From positions 91,248,110 through 91,312,109 of the forward strand of contig NC_061120.1 in NCBI RefSeq assembly GCF_002878395.1: a DNA stretch of 64,000 nucleotides, given 5' to 3'. Under the pieces are notes generated by a model. That model saw only the letters and a program-made list of their open reading frames with translations, was not told where the DNA came from and searched no databases. The stretch is from Capsicum annuum (taxonomy: Eukaryota > Streptophyta > Magnoliopsida > Solanales > Solanaceae). This document shows, in pieces, positions 55,030 to 64,000 of this stretch. The position numbers and the translations under genes are program-made. Each line of letters starts with the position of its first letter. The stretch's first letter is position 1.

Positions 55030-55325
55030 TAAGAATGGCATTCCTAAAAGTATATCTTTTGATGTTAGTTCATAATTATAAATTTCTTCTATTGTTAATA
55101 TCTTATCCTATACTTGTATTTTTACATTCCTAACTTTATAAGTAATTAAGCTTCCTTCATTATTAAATCCTTTAACTATTATTGGTGTTTTTAATTTATC
55201 CCATTTACTTTCTGGTAAGCAATTATATCTACATAAATTAGTTTCTGCTCATGTATCTATCATAGGCGTATGATATCTACTGTAATATCCTTCTACTACT
55301 ATCTTCATTAATACATATATTTTCA
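55030..55325 (-). pseudogene. Second retropepsin-like segment before RT
   Basis: On the minus strand PMIDT, then a stop codon where the Gly of DTG would be, and AETNLC (near 55245-55265) are followed by ILLGMPFL (near 55025-55055). The D-T...ILLG order is that of an aspartic protease. A TAG at about 55110 and the stop at the active site disable it. It lies between another protease-like domain and RT. Confidence 0.6.
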
Positions 55326-55327
55326 TT

Positions 55328-55885
55328 TTATGTTAAGGCTCTTCTTAAGAATAACTTCTCTTTGTTATATGTTAAGGTTAATTGTGTATGTTCTATATTA
55401 TATGGTTCTACTTGTTCTAGCCATTTTATTCCTAATATTATATCTGTTTTTTGCATTTCTTCCTTTACTTCGAATTCTATTTTTATTTTTCTAACTCCTA
55501 TTATTATTTCTTTTTCTGCTATATTTTTACTATTTATTAAACTTCTTGGTAGAACTGGGCACATATCATTGTCAGTTTTTATTTCTTCATTTTTTACTAG
55601 ATATTTTGCTACATAATTTTCTTCTTGTCCTGTATCCAAAAGTATTAGATATTCTTTTTCATTTATTTTTCCTGTTATGTAATATTGGTTTAAATTACTT
55701 ATTGAATTTATTTCATAACTTGTTCATTTTTATGAGCTTGATGATTCTGGTTTTTCATCAGTTATTCTTTTCGTTGTACTTATTCTATCATTTACTATTT
55801 CTAAATTTTCTTCTATATATATGTCTCTATAGCTATAATCATTATAATCTATTATTTTTACAATTTGTTCGAATGGGTTTTCTAT
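55328..55885 (-). pseudogene. First retropepsin-like segment (DTG)
   Basis: The open part, 55639-55328, begins with MDTGQEENYVAKYL, an intact Asp-Thr-Gly box, and has ILGIKWLEQ about 60 residues later, the spacing of a retropepsin. Upstream, the frame has two stops around 55725-55735. Inverted fragments of this segment occur at 12738 and 50004, where the Asp is Asn. It directly follows the movement protein. Confidence 0.65.
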
Positions 55886-56569
55886 TCATATTTTGTTAAT
55901 CTTATTTTTTCCCGTTATTTTATGTTTTGTTGTTAATACATATAGATTTTTGCATCTTGCTGTAAATATTTTACTTCCTGGGGTTAATTCTATTCCTGAT
56001 ATTTTCCAATATAATACTAGTGATTTATCTATATTTTTATCTGTTACTGCTACTGAATAATTTGCACTTATTATAAATTTAAATTTTTGATATATTAAAT
56101 TTCTTTTTACGGCAGTTATTATACTTTTTTCTATAGGTTTTATAATTCTATCATCTGCTAAATATAATTCTATTGGTGTATCTATTCCTTCTCTAAAACA
56201 TGCTTTTATTAATATCTCTGTACCTCCAAGGTGTACGTATTTTATTGGATCTCCTTTACTTTTTATATCATTTATCTCTTTATTAATTATTCTTTTTGTT
56301 ACTAGTGGTATACTAGCTTTGCCTTTTGCATATCTACAGTCTATTACATGTTCTTTTTGGCATACTACATAATATTCATCCTTTTTCCTGGTAAAAATAT
56401 TTTTTATTGTTGATATTTTAAATATTTTTTCTACACTTAAATCTAATTCTTTTTCTTTTATTTCATCAAATATGTTACTGTCAAATATTATTTTTTGTTC
56501 CGTTTCTTCATCATTTAAATATTCTTCCTTTGTTATTATTTTTATATCTTCTTCAGTCATTTGATTCAT
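55886..56569 (-). pseudogene. Viral movement protein (30K family)
   Basis: The 227-codon frame is open throughout. Its centre (IKYVHLGGTEILIKACF, then IELYLADDRI) and the following NLIYQKFKFIISANYS are recognisable as the core of 30K-superfamily cell-to-cell movement proteins of caulimovirids. The start overlaps the capsid ORF end by 17 bases. It is the least damaged viral gene here; expression is unknown. Confidence 0.8.
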
Positions 56570-57785
56570 CTATTTCACTATCTATTTCAGTATCTGTTTC
56601 GTTTTCTGAAATTTCATATATACTATCCTCACTTTCTAATTCATAATCTATATAATCTATCTGCATATATTCTGTATTATCTATTTTTATTTCTGATATT
56701 TGTTTATTTTTCGGATTTTTAGGTAATTTACAATCTCTAGCTAAATGGTCTATCTTTCCACAATTATAACAAGTACATTCTTTTATAGATTTCTTCTTTC
56801 TATATGGTCTTTTGTATTTATAATTTTTTACATAATATTTTTTTCTCGATTTCTTATATTTATATTTTGATTTTTTATATTTCTTATATTTCTTATGTCT
56901 TTTTCTTTTCTTATAATATCTTTCTTCACATCCAAATTGGGGTGTTATTTTATTTTTGCAACATGCTAAATTTCTTATTAATGTTTTTTCCATTTTTAAT
57001 TCTTCTCTATATTTTTCACATAAGTTTCTATACCATTGTTATAAAAATTTTATTCTTGCTCCTAACGTATCTACTATTTTTGCTTCTTCCCAACTTTTTA
57101 TTATCTTTGAACTAAATGGTTCGGGTAATTTATTAAAATATAATTTTCTTATTTCCTTACTTTCTTCTATACTATATGCTCCTTTATAATAATATTCTTT
57201 AAATGCGCAAGTATATTCATCTATATAACACATATTACATATTGCTAATTTTAACATTAAATTCCTATTTGTATCTTTTTCTTCATCTTGTTCTTCTTCT
57301 ATTGTTGTCATCCTACCAAATTCATCTTTTATAGTTGTTTCGTATTTTTTTAATAATTCTATAGGTGTTAGTTTAGTTGTTGTTGATGATGTTCCTTCTA
57401 TAGGTTTATTAGTTCTTAATACTTTCTTACTATTTTCAGTTAAATTTGAAAACCATAGTTTTACTGATCCTATTAGTGTTCTTTCTATATATTCTGGTGC
57501 ATCTGTTATGTTTATATTATTATCTAATAATTGTTTTGTCATATATCCTATCCATAATTGTATTATTTTTTTTGTATCTATTACACAGTCTAGGTCTAAA
57601 AAGTTATAATTTTTATTAACTATTTGTTTTGGTGTCCATTTGTCATATTCATTATTTTTTTAAACTTGCTCTTATAATATATAGGTTTTCTTATTTCTGT
57701 TGTTTTAGGTATTATATTTTCGTCTTCTCTTTTATCAAGAGTATTTATTTCTGTGTTAGTACTTTCCAAGTTTCCTTCATTAATT
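56553..57785 (-). pseudogene. Viral capsid protein, truncated at N-terminus
   Basis: Two open parts (57039-57542 and 56553-56993) are separated by a short broken interval. The first includes YIERTLIGSVKLWFSNL, a caulimovirid capsid core motif. The second has a very basic segment and a CCHC knuckle (CYNCGKIDHLARDC, about 56728-56770), then a Glu/Asp-rich tail. The capsid encloses the genome; the knuckle binds nucleic acid. Upstream, sequence to 57785 belongs to the acidic N-terminal region also seen at 11405-11800, where viral homology stops abruptly. Confidence 0.8.
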
Positions 57786-58977
57786 ACTTTCCACACTAAT
57801 AATATCTTTTTCCCCTGCCTTGGTATTATAAAAAATGTTAAGTTCAGATGATATGCAATCCCAGGAGTATAGTTTTGAATTTACCTAACAAGTATTTCTA
57901 ACATACCTTGTGAACAAATATTCTGGAAAAATAGGTACTAGTTACTCTTTGCGTAATCTTCACTATTTTAACCTGGAAATGATATCACCAAACTAAGAAA
58001 GGAAGACCAGCACTTACAAACAATAATTAAAGATGTCGTGCCCATTTTCCTAATTTAATGGCAATCACATCTCAAAGGAAGTGCTACATCTTACAAACAC
58101 AAGTGAGGAATAGCCTCCTGCACACTTGCCATGTTAAAAGTTAAAGCAATCAGTGAAAACTTTTCATAATACCTGGTAAAAGCATATTAGTACCGTGAAC
58201 TGGCACTGGAAGAAAGAGTTAACGGTCGGCCTCATAGAAGCTTTCATTTGGATATATAAAAATAACAAATATAAATATTTAAAATGACATGCATCTGAAA
58301 ACCAAAAGGTTTCTGGTGATTCAAATTCAGGGAATGTAGTAGAAAATTTAAAATAGAGAAACTAAAGGTAAAAATGAAGATTAAAATTAAGATTGAGACT
58401 TTATTTATTATAAAAAATAAAGATTGGGAAAGGATGCATATGATCAGATACATAAAAATAGTATTAGCCACATTTCAACAATAGATTCGTCACAAGAAGG
58501 AACTGGTCGGGGCAATCCTGCAGTAGGCCCAACATCAGATCTGCTACCAGCGACACACACAAAAAAATAAAACACTACTAGAGAACCTTTAAAAATAATA
58601 GTATAAAAAAGTGACAGTTCAATCTAACAATGCCAAACAAATAGTAACCGAAGAAGCAAACAATTCTGATACCAAAATTGATAGAACAAAAGTCGAGCTG
58701 AACAAATATAAACAGATAATAAAATTTAGAAAAAATACCTCAATTTGGAGAACTCCTTCAAGTTTTTAGGAGGAATTAACAGTACACATGAACCTTCAAA
58801 TAGAAATTATCAACTGAATAGGAAATCCAGTAATAGTAACCACGTTTTGCATAAAATAGAAAATTTTACATATCGCTAAGGTGAAAACAAACATAAAGCT
58901 AGTTCATTTGTTGAGTAGATCTGAACAAAACCCCACACAAAAACAAAAAAAAATGAGGTTAAAGAGGGTAGCATTTA
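57786..58977. other. Non-coding flank right of the viral cluster
   Basis: No gene is supported. It is AT-rich and would be intron or interior sequence if the CACTA-like model is right. The short frame at 58244-58471 is low complexity. Confidence 0.4.
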
Positions 58978-59431
58978 CCTGGCGGGAGTAGCAATGGCTG
59001 ATCGGAGAAGCCGGAGTAGCAATGATCGACGGAGATGTAGCAATCACCGGCCGGAGTCAATTGGTTTTGGGAAAAAATCAATTGATGTGTTTTGGGAAAA
59101 AATACATTGAGAGATATTTTGATGGGCAGCAGTGACACACATACACCGAGAGAGACTTCGGGGAAAATATTTTGATGTGTTTAGGTGCTATTTTTTTTTT
59201 TCGGAGAGGGCGGAGGGGAGGGCAATTGAAAAAAAGAGGGAAACAATTTAGGCGCTATTTTTTTTTTATGAATAGCGGGGGTTAAAACCCCCCCCCCACA
59301 AATATATAATTTTAGCGGTATGTTTTTTATCCCCACATTTAATATAATTTTAGGAGGAATAAAATAATTTCATTAAATATTCCTCCTTGGCTGTTCTTAC
59401 TTATCTCATTCGGCGTACCAAACGACCAACC

Positions 59432-59880
59432 CCTTAGAGAATTCAAAAAATAATAAAAAGGAATGTATACTTGAGATTTAAATTTAGAACTTTAAAGTAA
59501 ATTTTGAACTTCCTAAATCACTGATCATACTCATAATAGACTATTCGGGGAATTATAAAAAAAACTATATAACTACAAAGTTTGGCAAGACACTCTTTTT
59601 CATATTTCTCTTCTTTTTTTTCAACTTTTTCATTTTTGTTCACTTTTTTGAATTTAACAACTCCTAATTAATCACAACTAACATATAAATTTTGTACTAT
59701 GGCTAGGCCCGTCTAGTTGTTGCATATATTGAAGAATTGATGTCTAGCTATTTAGTTTTTTTTTTTACAATCCCCTAAACAATAGATTAGAGTAGGATCA
59801 ATAGTTTAGGAGGTTCAAAATTCACTTTAAAATTTTAAATTCAATTTTCAAGCATACATTTTTTTTTTAGCTCTCTTAAT
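59432..59880. repeat. Long imperfect inverted repeat (foldback element)
   Basis: The left arm, about 59432-59560, contains gaattcaaaaaataataaaa, then ttgagatttaaatttagaac and ttttgaacttcctaaatca. It is mirrored as the reverse complement in the right arm, about 59762-59880 (for example ttaggaggttcaaaattcac). Arms of roughly 120 bases enclose a 200-base loop. This is a foldback-type MITE or a hairpin locus. Confidence 0.7.
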
Positions 59881-59889
59881 GAAAATCCT

Positions 59890-60112
59890 CATTTTTTTCA
59901 TATATGATTTTTTGAAAATGTTTTTTTTTAAAATTGAAATTTGAAAAATATCAAAAATTATTTTTACTCTAAATTATTCCAAAAAATTCAAAAACACCTT
60001 CAATTTATATTTATAATCAAACACAACTTTAATTTGTAAATATTACTATTTATTCTCAAATAATTTTCTTAAAAAATATTTACATTTTTTATGGCTAAAC
60101 ATCCCTTAAAAA
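59890..60112. mobile_element. MITE related to the one at 33885
   Basis: It shares caatttatatttat, tcaaacacaactt and tttttatggctaaaca with the element at 34060-34187. It is AT-rich, without ORFs. The borders are approximate. Confidence 0.4.
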
Positions 60113-60348
60113 AAGAGATAAAAATATAAGTTAGAGAGAAAGATTGAAATATTAAAAAAAAAAAAAAGGTAATGTTAGAAAATGAAAGAAAATATGAGAA
60201 AATAAGGAGGAGGGAACATAATGGGTTACACAAAAATACATGTCAAAAAGCTAGAAGACCTTACACAATTATTATTGGGTGAGTCTCACCCATATTAAAA
60301 TTTTCCTTAGGATAAACCTAGTGATAGATCACCAGAAAAGAGAAAGGA

Positions 60349-60713
60349 ACCAACATGGGTTGTGGTGCAGTGGATGAAGCTGTTTCACCCTTAATCAGAG
60401 GTCGAGGGTTCAATCCTGGGTATGGAAAAAACTCTGTCAGGGAGCGCTTCCCATCGAATGGGGCCCTACGCGGCGCGAATCTGAAATGGTCGAGCTCCAA
60501 TGCGGGGTACCAAATATCGAATGAGAAACCAAAAAAAAAGTATTGTCAAAATAGCATTTTTTTTAGGCGGTAAAATAGGCCTTTTACGTTAGCAACTGTA
60601 GGTTTTTGACCTACAACTAAACTCTTGCAAGTGATAAGAAGTGCATCTAATTTTCACTGATAAGACATATTTCACTGATTAAACCGGACACCGGATGGAA
60701 ACTAAAAAAAAAG
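60349..60713 (+). mobile_element. tRNA-derived SINE (SolS/TS-like) with internal duplication
   Basis: The head reads gggttgtggtgcagtggatg, with a polymerase III A box (TGGTGCAGTGG, 60363-60373) and a B box (GGTTCAATCC, 60407-60416). The body has a gggccctacgcggcgcgaat segment, and the tail is A-rich. The 14-base sequence gaaaagagaaagga flanks it at 60335-60348 and 60714-60727, a perfect target duplication. Two tails are present, aaaccaaaaaaaaa near 60530 and actaaaaaaaaa near 60701, because a 179-bp segment is duplicated. It resembles Solanaceae SINEs; the exact family is not settled. Confidence 0.8.
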
Positions 60714-60866
60714 GAAAAGAGAAAGGATTGTGCATTTTTTTTTAGGTGGTAAAATAGGCCTTTTACGTTAGCATTTGTAGGTTTTTGACCTACAAAACTC
60801 TTGCAAGTGATAAGAAGTGCATCTAATTTTCACTCATAAGACATATTTCACTGATTAAGTGCTAAG
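60511..60866. repeat. 179-bp tandem duplication across the SINE tail
   Basis: The run ggtaaaataggccttttacg and about 120 following bases occur at about 60569 and again 179 bases later, with a few differences. Each copy is preceded by a SINE 3' tail. The unit therefore comprises the SINE end plus flanking DNA. Confidence 0.8.
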
Positions 60867-61302
60867 AATTCTCAAATCTCTTTCTTTCTTGCTTTAGTTC
60901 TTACGTTCTACCATTGAGATTTTTTATTCTTTGCTTAAGTTTAATATTTAGTTCATTAACTTTTTTGCCCTTGGCCATAAAAGAAAAGACGTTTGGTCCA
61001 ATCTAATTACTTGCCTTAAACCCGCATTTTCACAGTATATGAATAAAGCTTTTTCATCTTGTCGTAAAGGAATTGTGATTTAATATAATAAACCTTCAAT
61101 TTGACAAGTTCTTGAGATTTTATACAAGTAATAGGTTTAAATTAAATTGCACCTAGCTACTATATGCGTAAATTAGTATTGATGGGAGGGTATATGAATG
61201 AATTATTTTAGAGCGAGGAGAAGACTGGTATATCACACAAATCATAGCACCAAACAGGCGTTGTGGCCAGTGCTTCATGGCCAATACAATACCCAAATCG
61301 GC

Positions 61303-61492
61303 AATGGCAGAGCCACCTTTGCTCCAGTGGTTCATCCGAACCCCATTCGACAAAAATTTATATCGTTTCTATACTATTTTTACATGGTTAAAAATATTTT
61401 TTATGCATATATAGTAGATGTTGAACCCCTTCGACTAGTTCGTATATATACTTCTGAACCCACTCAATGAAAATTTTGACTCCTCCACTATA
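61303..61492. mobile_element. Small MITE (GGCRGAGCCA-type ends)
   Basis: It starts tggcagagccacctttgc and ends aaaattttgactcctccact, whose reverse complement begins agtggaggagtcaaaa. This is an approximate terminal inverted repeat of the GTGGCGGAGCCA type common in Solanaceae. The ORFs here (61153-61671) cross its borders on both strands and are not genes. Confidence 0.5.
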
Positions 61493-61685
61493 AATGAGCA
61501 TGGTGACCAACGCGCCGCCATGGTCCATGTGGCACCCAATTTGGGTGCGATGGCTGGTGTGACGAGGACTCTATGGTACCCAAATTTTTTTATTTGATAT
61601 TTGAAAAGGTATCTATTTATTTGCAACAGACTTCTAAAATAATTATAATCATCGTATCTCCTACGAGCCAAAATAACATAGTATA

Positions 61686-61923
61686 TGTTATAAAATAAGA
61701 AAGAATAAAGAAAAAGCGTAGAGATAATAGAGATAGTGATTCTTATTTCTTCTCTTGAGGGATTCTCTTGATGGATGATTTACAATGAAGGAAGTCCTAT
61801 TTATAGGGGGAATTTGACCCTAGTTTCACATTAAAAGACAAATACATCAAATCCTGATAGATATCAACTAGATCTTATTAGATTTCGATAGACATTCACT
61901 ATAATGTAAATACATTTATAACA
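61686..61923 (-). repeat. 238-bp LTR of the right-hand copia element
   Basis: On the minus strand it starts TGTTATAAATG and ends TTTTATAACA, so the ends are a near-perfect inverted repeat. A promoter-like CCCCCTATAAATAGG is at about 61796-61810. It is preceded in element sense by a purine run (caagagggag) next to the RNase H end. Its position makes it the 3' LTR. Confidence 0.8.
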
Positions 61924-61934
61924 CTCCCTCTTGA

Positions 61935-62480
61935 ATGTCTAGTAAGGGAAAAAGAGTACAACGCGTATTAACTTCCCCTAATGAGAACATCCTTGAGTCT
62001 TTGCATCCCGATCTTGTGCACCATCTTCTTAAAAGTTGTAATTGGAGAACACTTGGTGAATAAATCAGCCACATTTTCACTTGAACGAATCTGTTACACG
62101 TTGATATCACCATTCTTTTGTAGCTCATGTATGTAGAAAAGCTTTGATGAAGTGTGCTTCGTTCTATCTCCTTTTATGAATCCTCCATTAAGATGTGCTA
62201 TGTATGATGCATTATCTCCGTATAAAATTATGGGTAGATTATCATATTTCACATCACATTTTTCTCGAATGAGATGTATCATAGACCTCAACCATACACA
62301 TTCTCGGCTTACTTCATGAATAGTTATTATCTCAGCATGATTCGATGAAGTGGATACGATAGACTGCTTTGTATATCTCCAAGATATTGTAGTACCACCA
62401 CATATGAACACATTGTATGTTTGAGACCGAGATTTATGCGGGTTAGATGAGTACCCAACATCAGTGTGACCAGTAAGATC
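61935..62480 (-). pseudogene. Ty1/copia RNase H, minus strand
   Basis: The 105-codon open part (62094-62411) includes ISWRYTKQSIVSTSSNHAEI and LYGDNASYIAHLNGGFIKGD, which are typical copia RNase H motifs. The tail continues after a frame change and ends near 61950. RNase H degrades the RNA template during reverse transcription. The frameshift at about 62095 makes it non-functional, although the core is well preserved. Confidence 0.85.
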
Positions 62481-62489
62481 GGGACTGCA

Positions 62490-62760
62490 ATCTTTAGAAT
62501 AAAAATAAACTCATGTATCTTATCCTAGTTCGATGCCTCCTAGTAGGAGTAGAAATATACCTTGCGAACAAATTGAGCGAAAGGCTATATTGGGTCTTGT
62601 AGTATTTTACAAGATACATGAGTGCACTAATTCTACTAAGATATGGTACTTCATAACCAATCCAAATTGGTATATTTCTCATTTCAGCAAATAATCTTAT
62701 TGCTTTTGAAAACTCTCCAAGAGTTTGAATAATTTTCAAGCTATAAGCTTATACAATAGA
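62490..62760 (-). pseudogene. Ty1/copia RT C-terminal part, minus strand
   Basis: The frame at 62494-62739 contains YEVPYLSRISALMYLV and LNLFARYISTPTRRH, the region between the copia RT catalytic domain and RNase H. It continues on the same element as the RNase H segment. Decayed, with frame changes at both ends. Confidence 0.75.
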
Positions 62761-64000
62761 AGGATTATCAATAAGTTTCCCAGAAACTTTTATATTTTGA
62801 ATCCTTAAAGAAGTTTTCATATAAATTTTGTCAAGTGACAATATTCAACATTTCATGAGTGACATCTTCAAATATCTAGACTGCAAATCAAATAAGTTTA
62901 ATACTTATCAAGATGCATCCTTTTATGTCACTTGATAAATGTTTCTACGTCGGCATGCTTAAATTAACGTAGAATTCAGATCCTCATAATCTTTTACAAT
63001 ATTGCGCCAATATTGTATCAAAGATATCGTCGACTATTTCTTATTTTGTATCGGTTCACAATGCGACATAACATTTTGAGATCTCATCACTTCATTATTT
63101 TCAGGTACCTAAACCTCTCATAAGGTTTCATGAAGTGTTATGTCGTAGGCTCTTTAAGAGCACATTGCCTTCTTCTTATTATTATTTGCTCTTTATCCTT
63201 TTCAAGGATTATTTCATTTGTAACTGATTGGTCTATCATGTTTCACGTATGCATAGACTTTATCCTCTAAGGATACAAAATAGGAGCACTTGCAGCTAAA
63301 TATGAGATGCTTTCGGCATTTGACTTGAATTATCTTTTGAATAAGGATCTGATGATAATTCCTAACATATTTCATAACTGCTTATAATCTTTCCCTTATG
63401 TTAGGAAAACCAACATACATCCTCCATCTTCTTTGAGGAATTCATCTTTGTGCATCATGGTATATCTATTAATCGTATACCGCATATCAAAACTATTAGA
63501 TGGAATAGTTGATTCCTGACCTTGAACCAATTGAGAGGGAAGAAATAATCATAATATATTGGTCTAATGCATACAAGTACTATTGTATGCAATATATCAT
63601 ATTTCATACCAATACATGAAACTCTGTTCTCATTAGTAATGGTTCAACTATTTATGGAAGATATTCAACGCTAAACCATCATCATCAAGATGAATTATCT
63701 TGATTACATAATCTGAAAATTATGCTAAATTTATATTAAACAAGTAACTTTATGAATGTCAAACGTAGGTTGACCATGAATGTACATGTGATCATCTTAT
63801 TGATACATCTTTTCAACATATCACATGATAGGTGAACGGGCCCTTATTCACCTTTTATCCTTTTCAGATTTTGAGGGATCCAATCCCAAAATTAGTTGGT
63901 CCAACCAACTTATCATGAGAACAAGCAATATTAAAGTTCATGAAGAATTTTCTAATTCTTCAATATACATTCAATACTCAGTATGTACATCTTCGGGATA
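62761..64000 (-). pseudogene. Degraded copia pol (integrase-RT linker), runs off window
   Basis: On the minus strand short recognisable pieces appear through many stops, such as VPENNEVMRSQNVMSHCE-like text near 63100 and YWRNIVKDYEDLNSTLI near 62970-63020. These are typical of the linker between integrase and RT. The RT catalytic core is missing between them and 62760, so an internal deletion is likely. Left of 63840 little can be assigned base by base. Confidence 0.45.

Larger units (their letters stand above)
48254..59345 (-). mobile_element. Possible CACTA-like DNA transposon enclosing viral DNA
   Basis: At 48254 the sequence CACTA follows a possible TCT duplicate. Within 250 bases come words such as tgcggggctt, ttgcgacagt and gcagcggtttaaaacctcc (48482-48500). 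At the other side, 59180-59340 has ggcgctatttt, gaatagcgggggttaaaacc and ttagcggta, the same style of GCGG/TTTAAAACC subterminal repeats. At 59060-58978 a minus-strand exon-like segment ends CCCGCCAG|GTAAAT, a credible splice donor. No closing TAGTG was found near 59345, and no transposase core was recognised, so the call is tentative. Confidence 0.35.

Noticed and set aside
54686..55075. Plus-strand 129-residue hydrophobic ORF
   Set aside because: Shadow of the minus-strand viral polymerase frame; hydrophobic because it is the complement of Lys/Asn-rich coding.
60349..60450. tRNA gene
   Set aside because: A and B boxes are present but the sequence does not form a tRNA cloverleaf and continues as a SINE body with A-rich tail and target duplication.
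61153..61671. ORFs on both strands around 61.2-61.7 kb
   Set aside because: They cross the borders of a MITE and show no recognisable domain.
1..64000. CRISPR array, bacterial operon or phage-type defence system
   Set aside because: Repeats are LTRs, minisatellites and MITEs, the coding content is retroelement and pararetrovirus, and introns and TATA boxes are of plant type; nothing suggests a prokaryotic system.

Overview
The window reads as repeat-dense, AT-rich nuclear DNA of a flowering plant, most likely a member of the Solanaceae. Supporting signs are an intron-containing Ogre/Tat-type Ty3/gypsy element, a tRNA-derived SINE resembling the Solanaceae SolS/TS type, several solanaceous-looking LTRs, and scrambled endogenous copies of a caulimovirid (solendovirus- or petuvirus-like). 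I find no convincing intact host protein-coding gene, no rRNA or true tRNA gene, no CRISPR array and no bacterial-type operon. Nearly every longer open frame belongs to a mobile element and is broken.

Layout, left to right. (1) 1-~3990: minus-strand Ty3/gypsy gag, primer binding site and LTR, cut by the window edge. (2) ~6025-10177: a decayed minus-strand Mutator-like (MULE) transposase gene interrupted by a 2,053-bp solo LTR (8078-10130) with near-perfect 5-bp target duplications. (3) 10871-~14000: a small scrambled pararetrovirus cluster. (4) 15067-33461: a structurally complete 18.4-kb Ogre/Tat element with 2.5-kb LTRs, a perfect ATTAT target duplication, extra ORF1, gag, protease, G-patch-like segment, a candidate intron, RT, two RNase H domains, integrase and a 3' tandem-repeat array. 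It is inserted in an older MITE. (5) 33.6-38.7 kb: nested MITEs, a TRIM-like miniature retrotransposon and a minus-strand LTR-like block. (6) 38752-47068: two Ty1/copia copies in tandem sharing one LTR. (7) 47.4-48.1 kb: 5' end of another copia element on the minus strand. (8) 48254-~59345: a probable CACTA-like shell enclosing a second, larger pararetrovirus cluster (49790-57785), whose gene order on the minus strand is capsid, movement protein, protease, RT, RNase H, transactivator-like ORF, promoter/leader, three small coupled ORFs and PBS. (9) 59.4-61.5 kb: foldback elements, a SINE with a 14-bp target duplication, and MITEs. (10) 61686-64000: 3' half of a minus-strand copia element with a 238-bp LTR.

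The window is best understood as layers of insertion: old MITEs, MULE and CACTA-like DNA at the bottom, then LTR elements and viral DNA, then decay. The most interesting signals are structural rather than protein-coding. They are an array of hairpins with an invariant 14-nt loop and compensating stems in the solo LTR; a three-box-plus-hairpin module repeated at three non-coding boundaries of the Ogre element; patchwork viral DNA whose breakpoints cluster at the reverse-transcription primer site; and a candidate intron in the Ogre element that restores frame exactly. All alignments were made by eye; no database search or identity calculation was possible.
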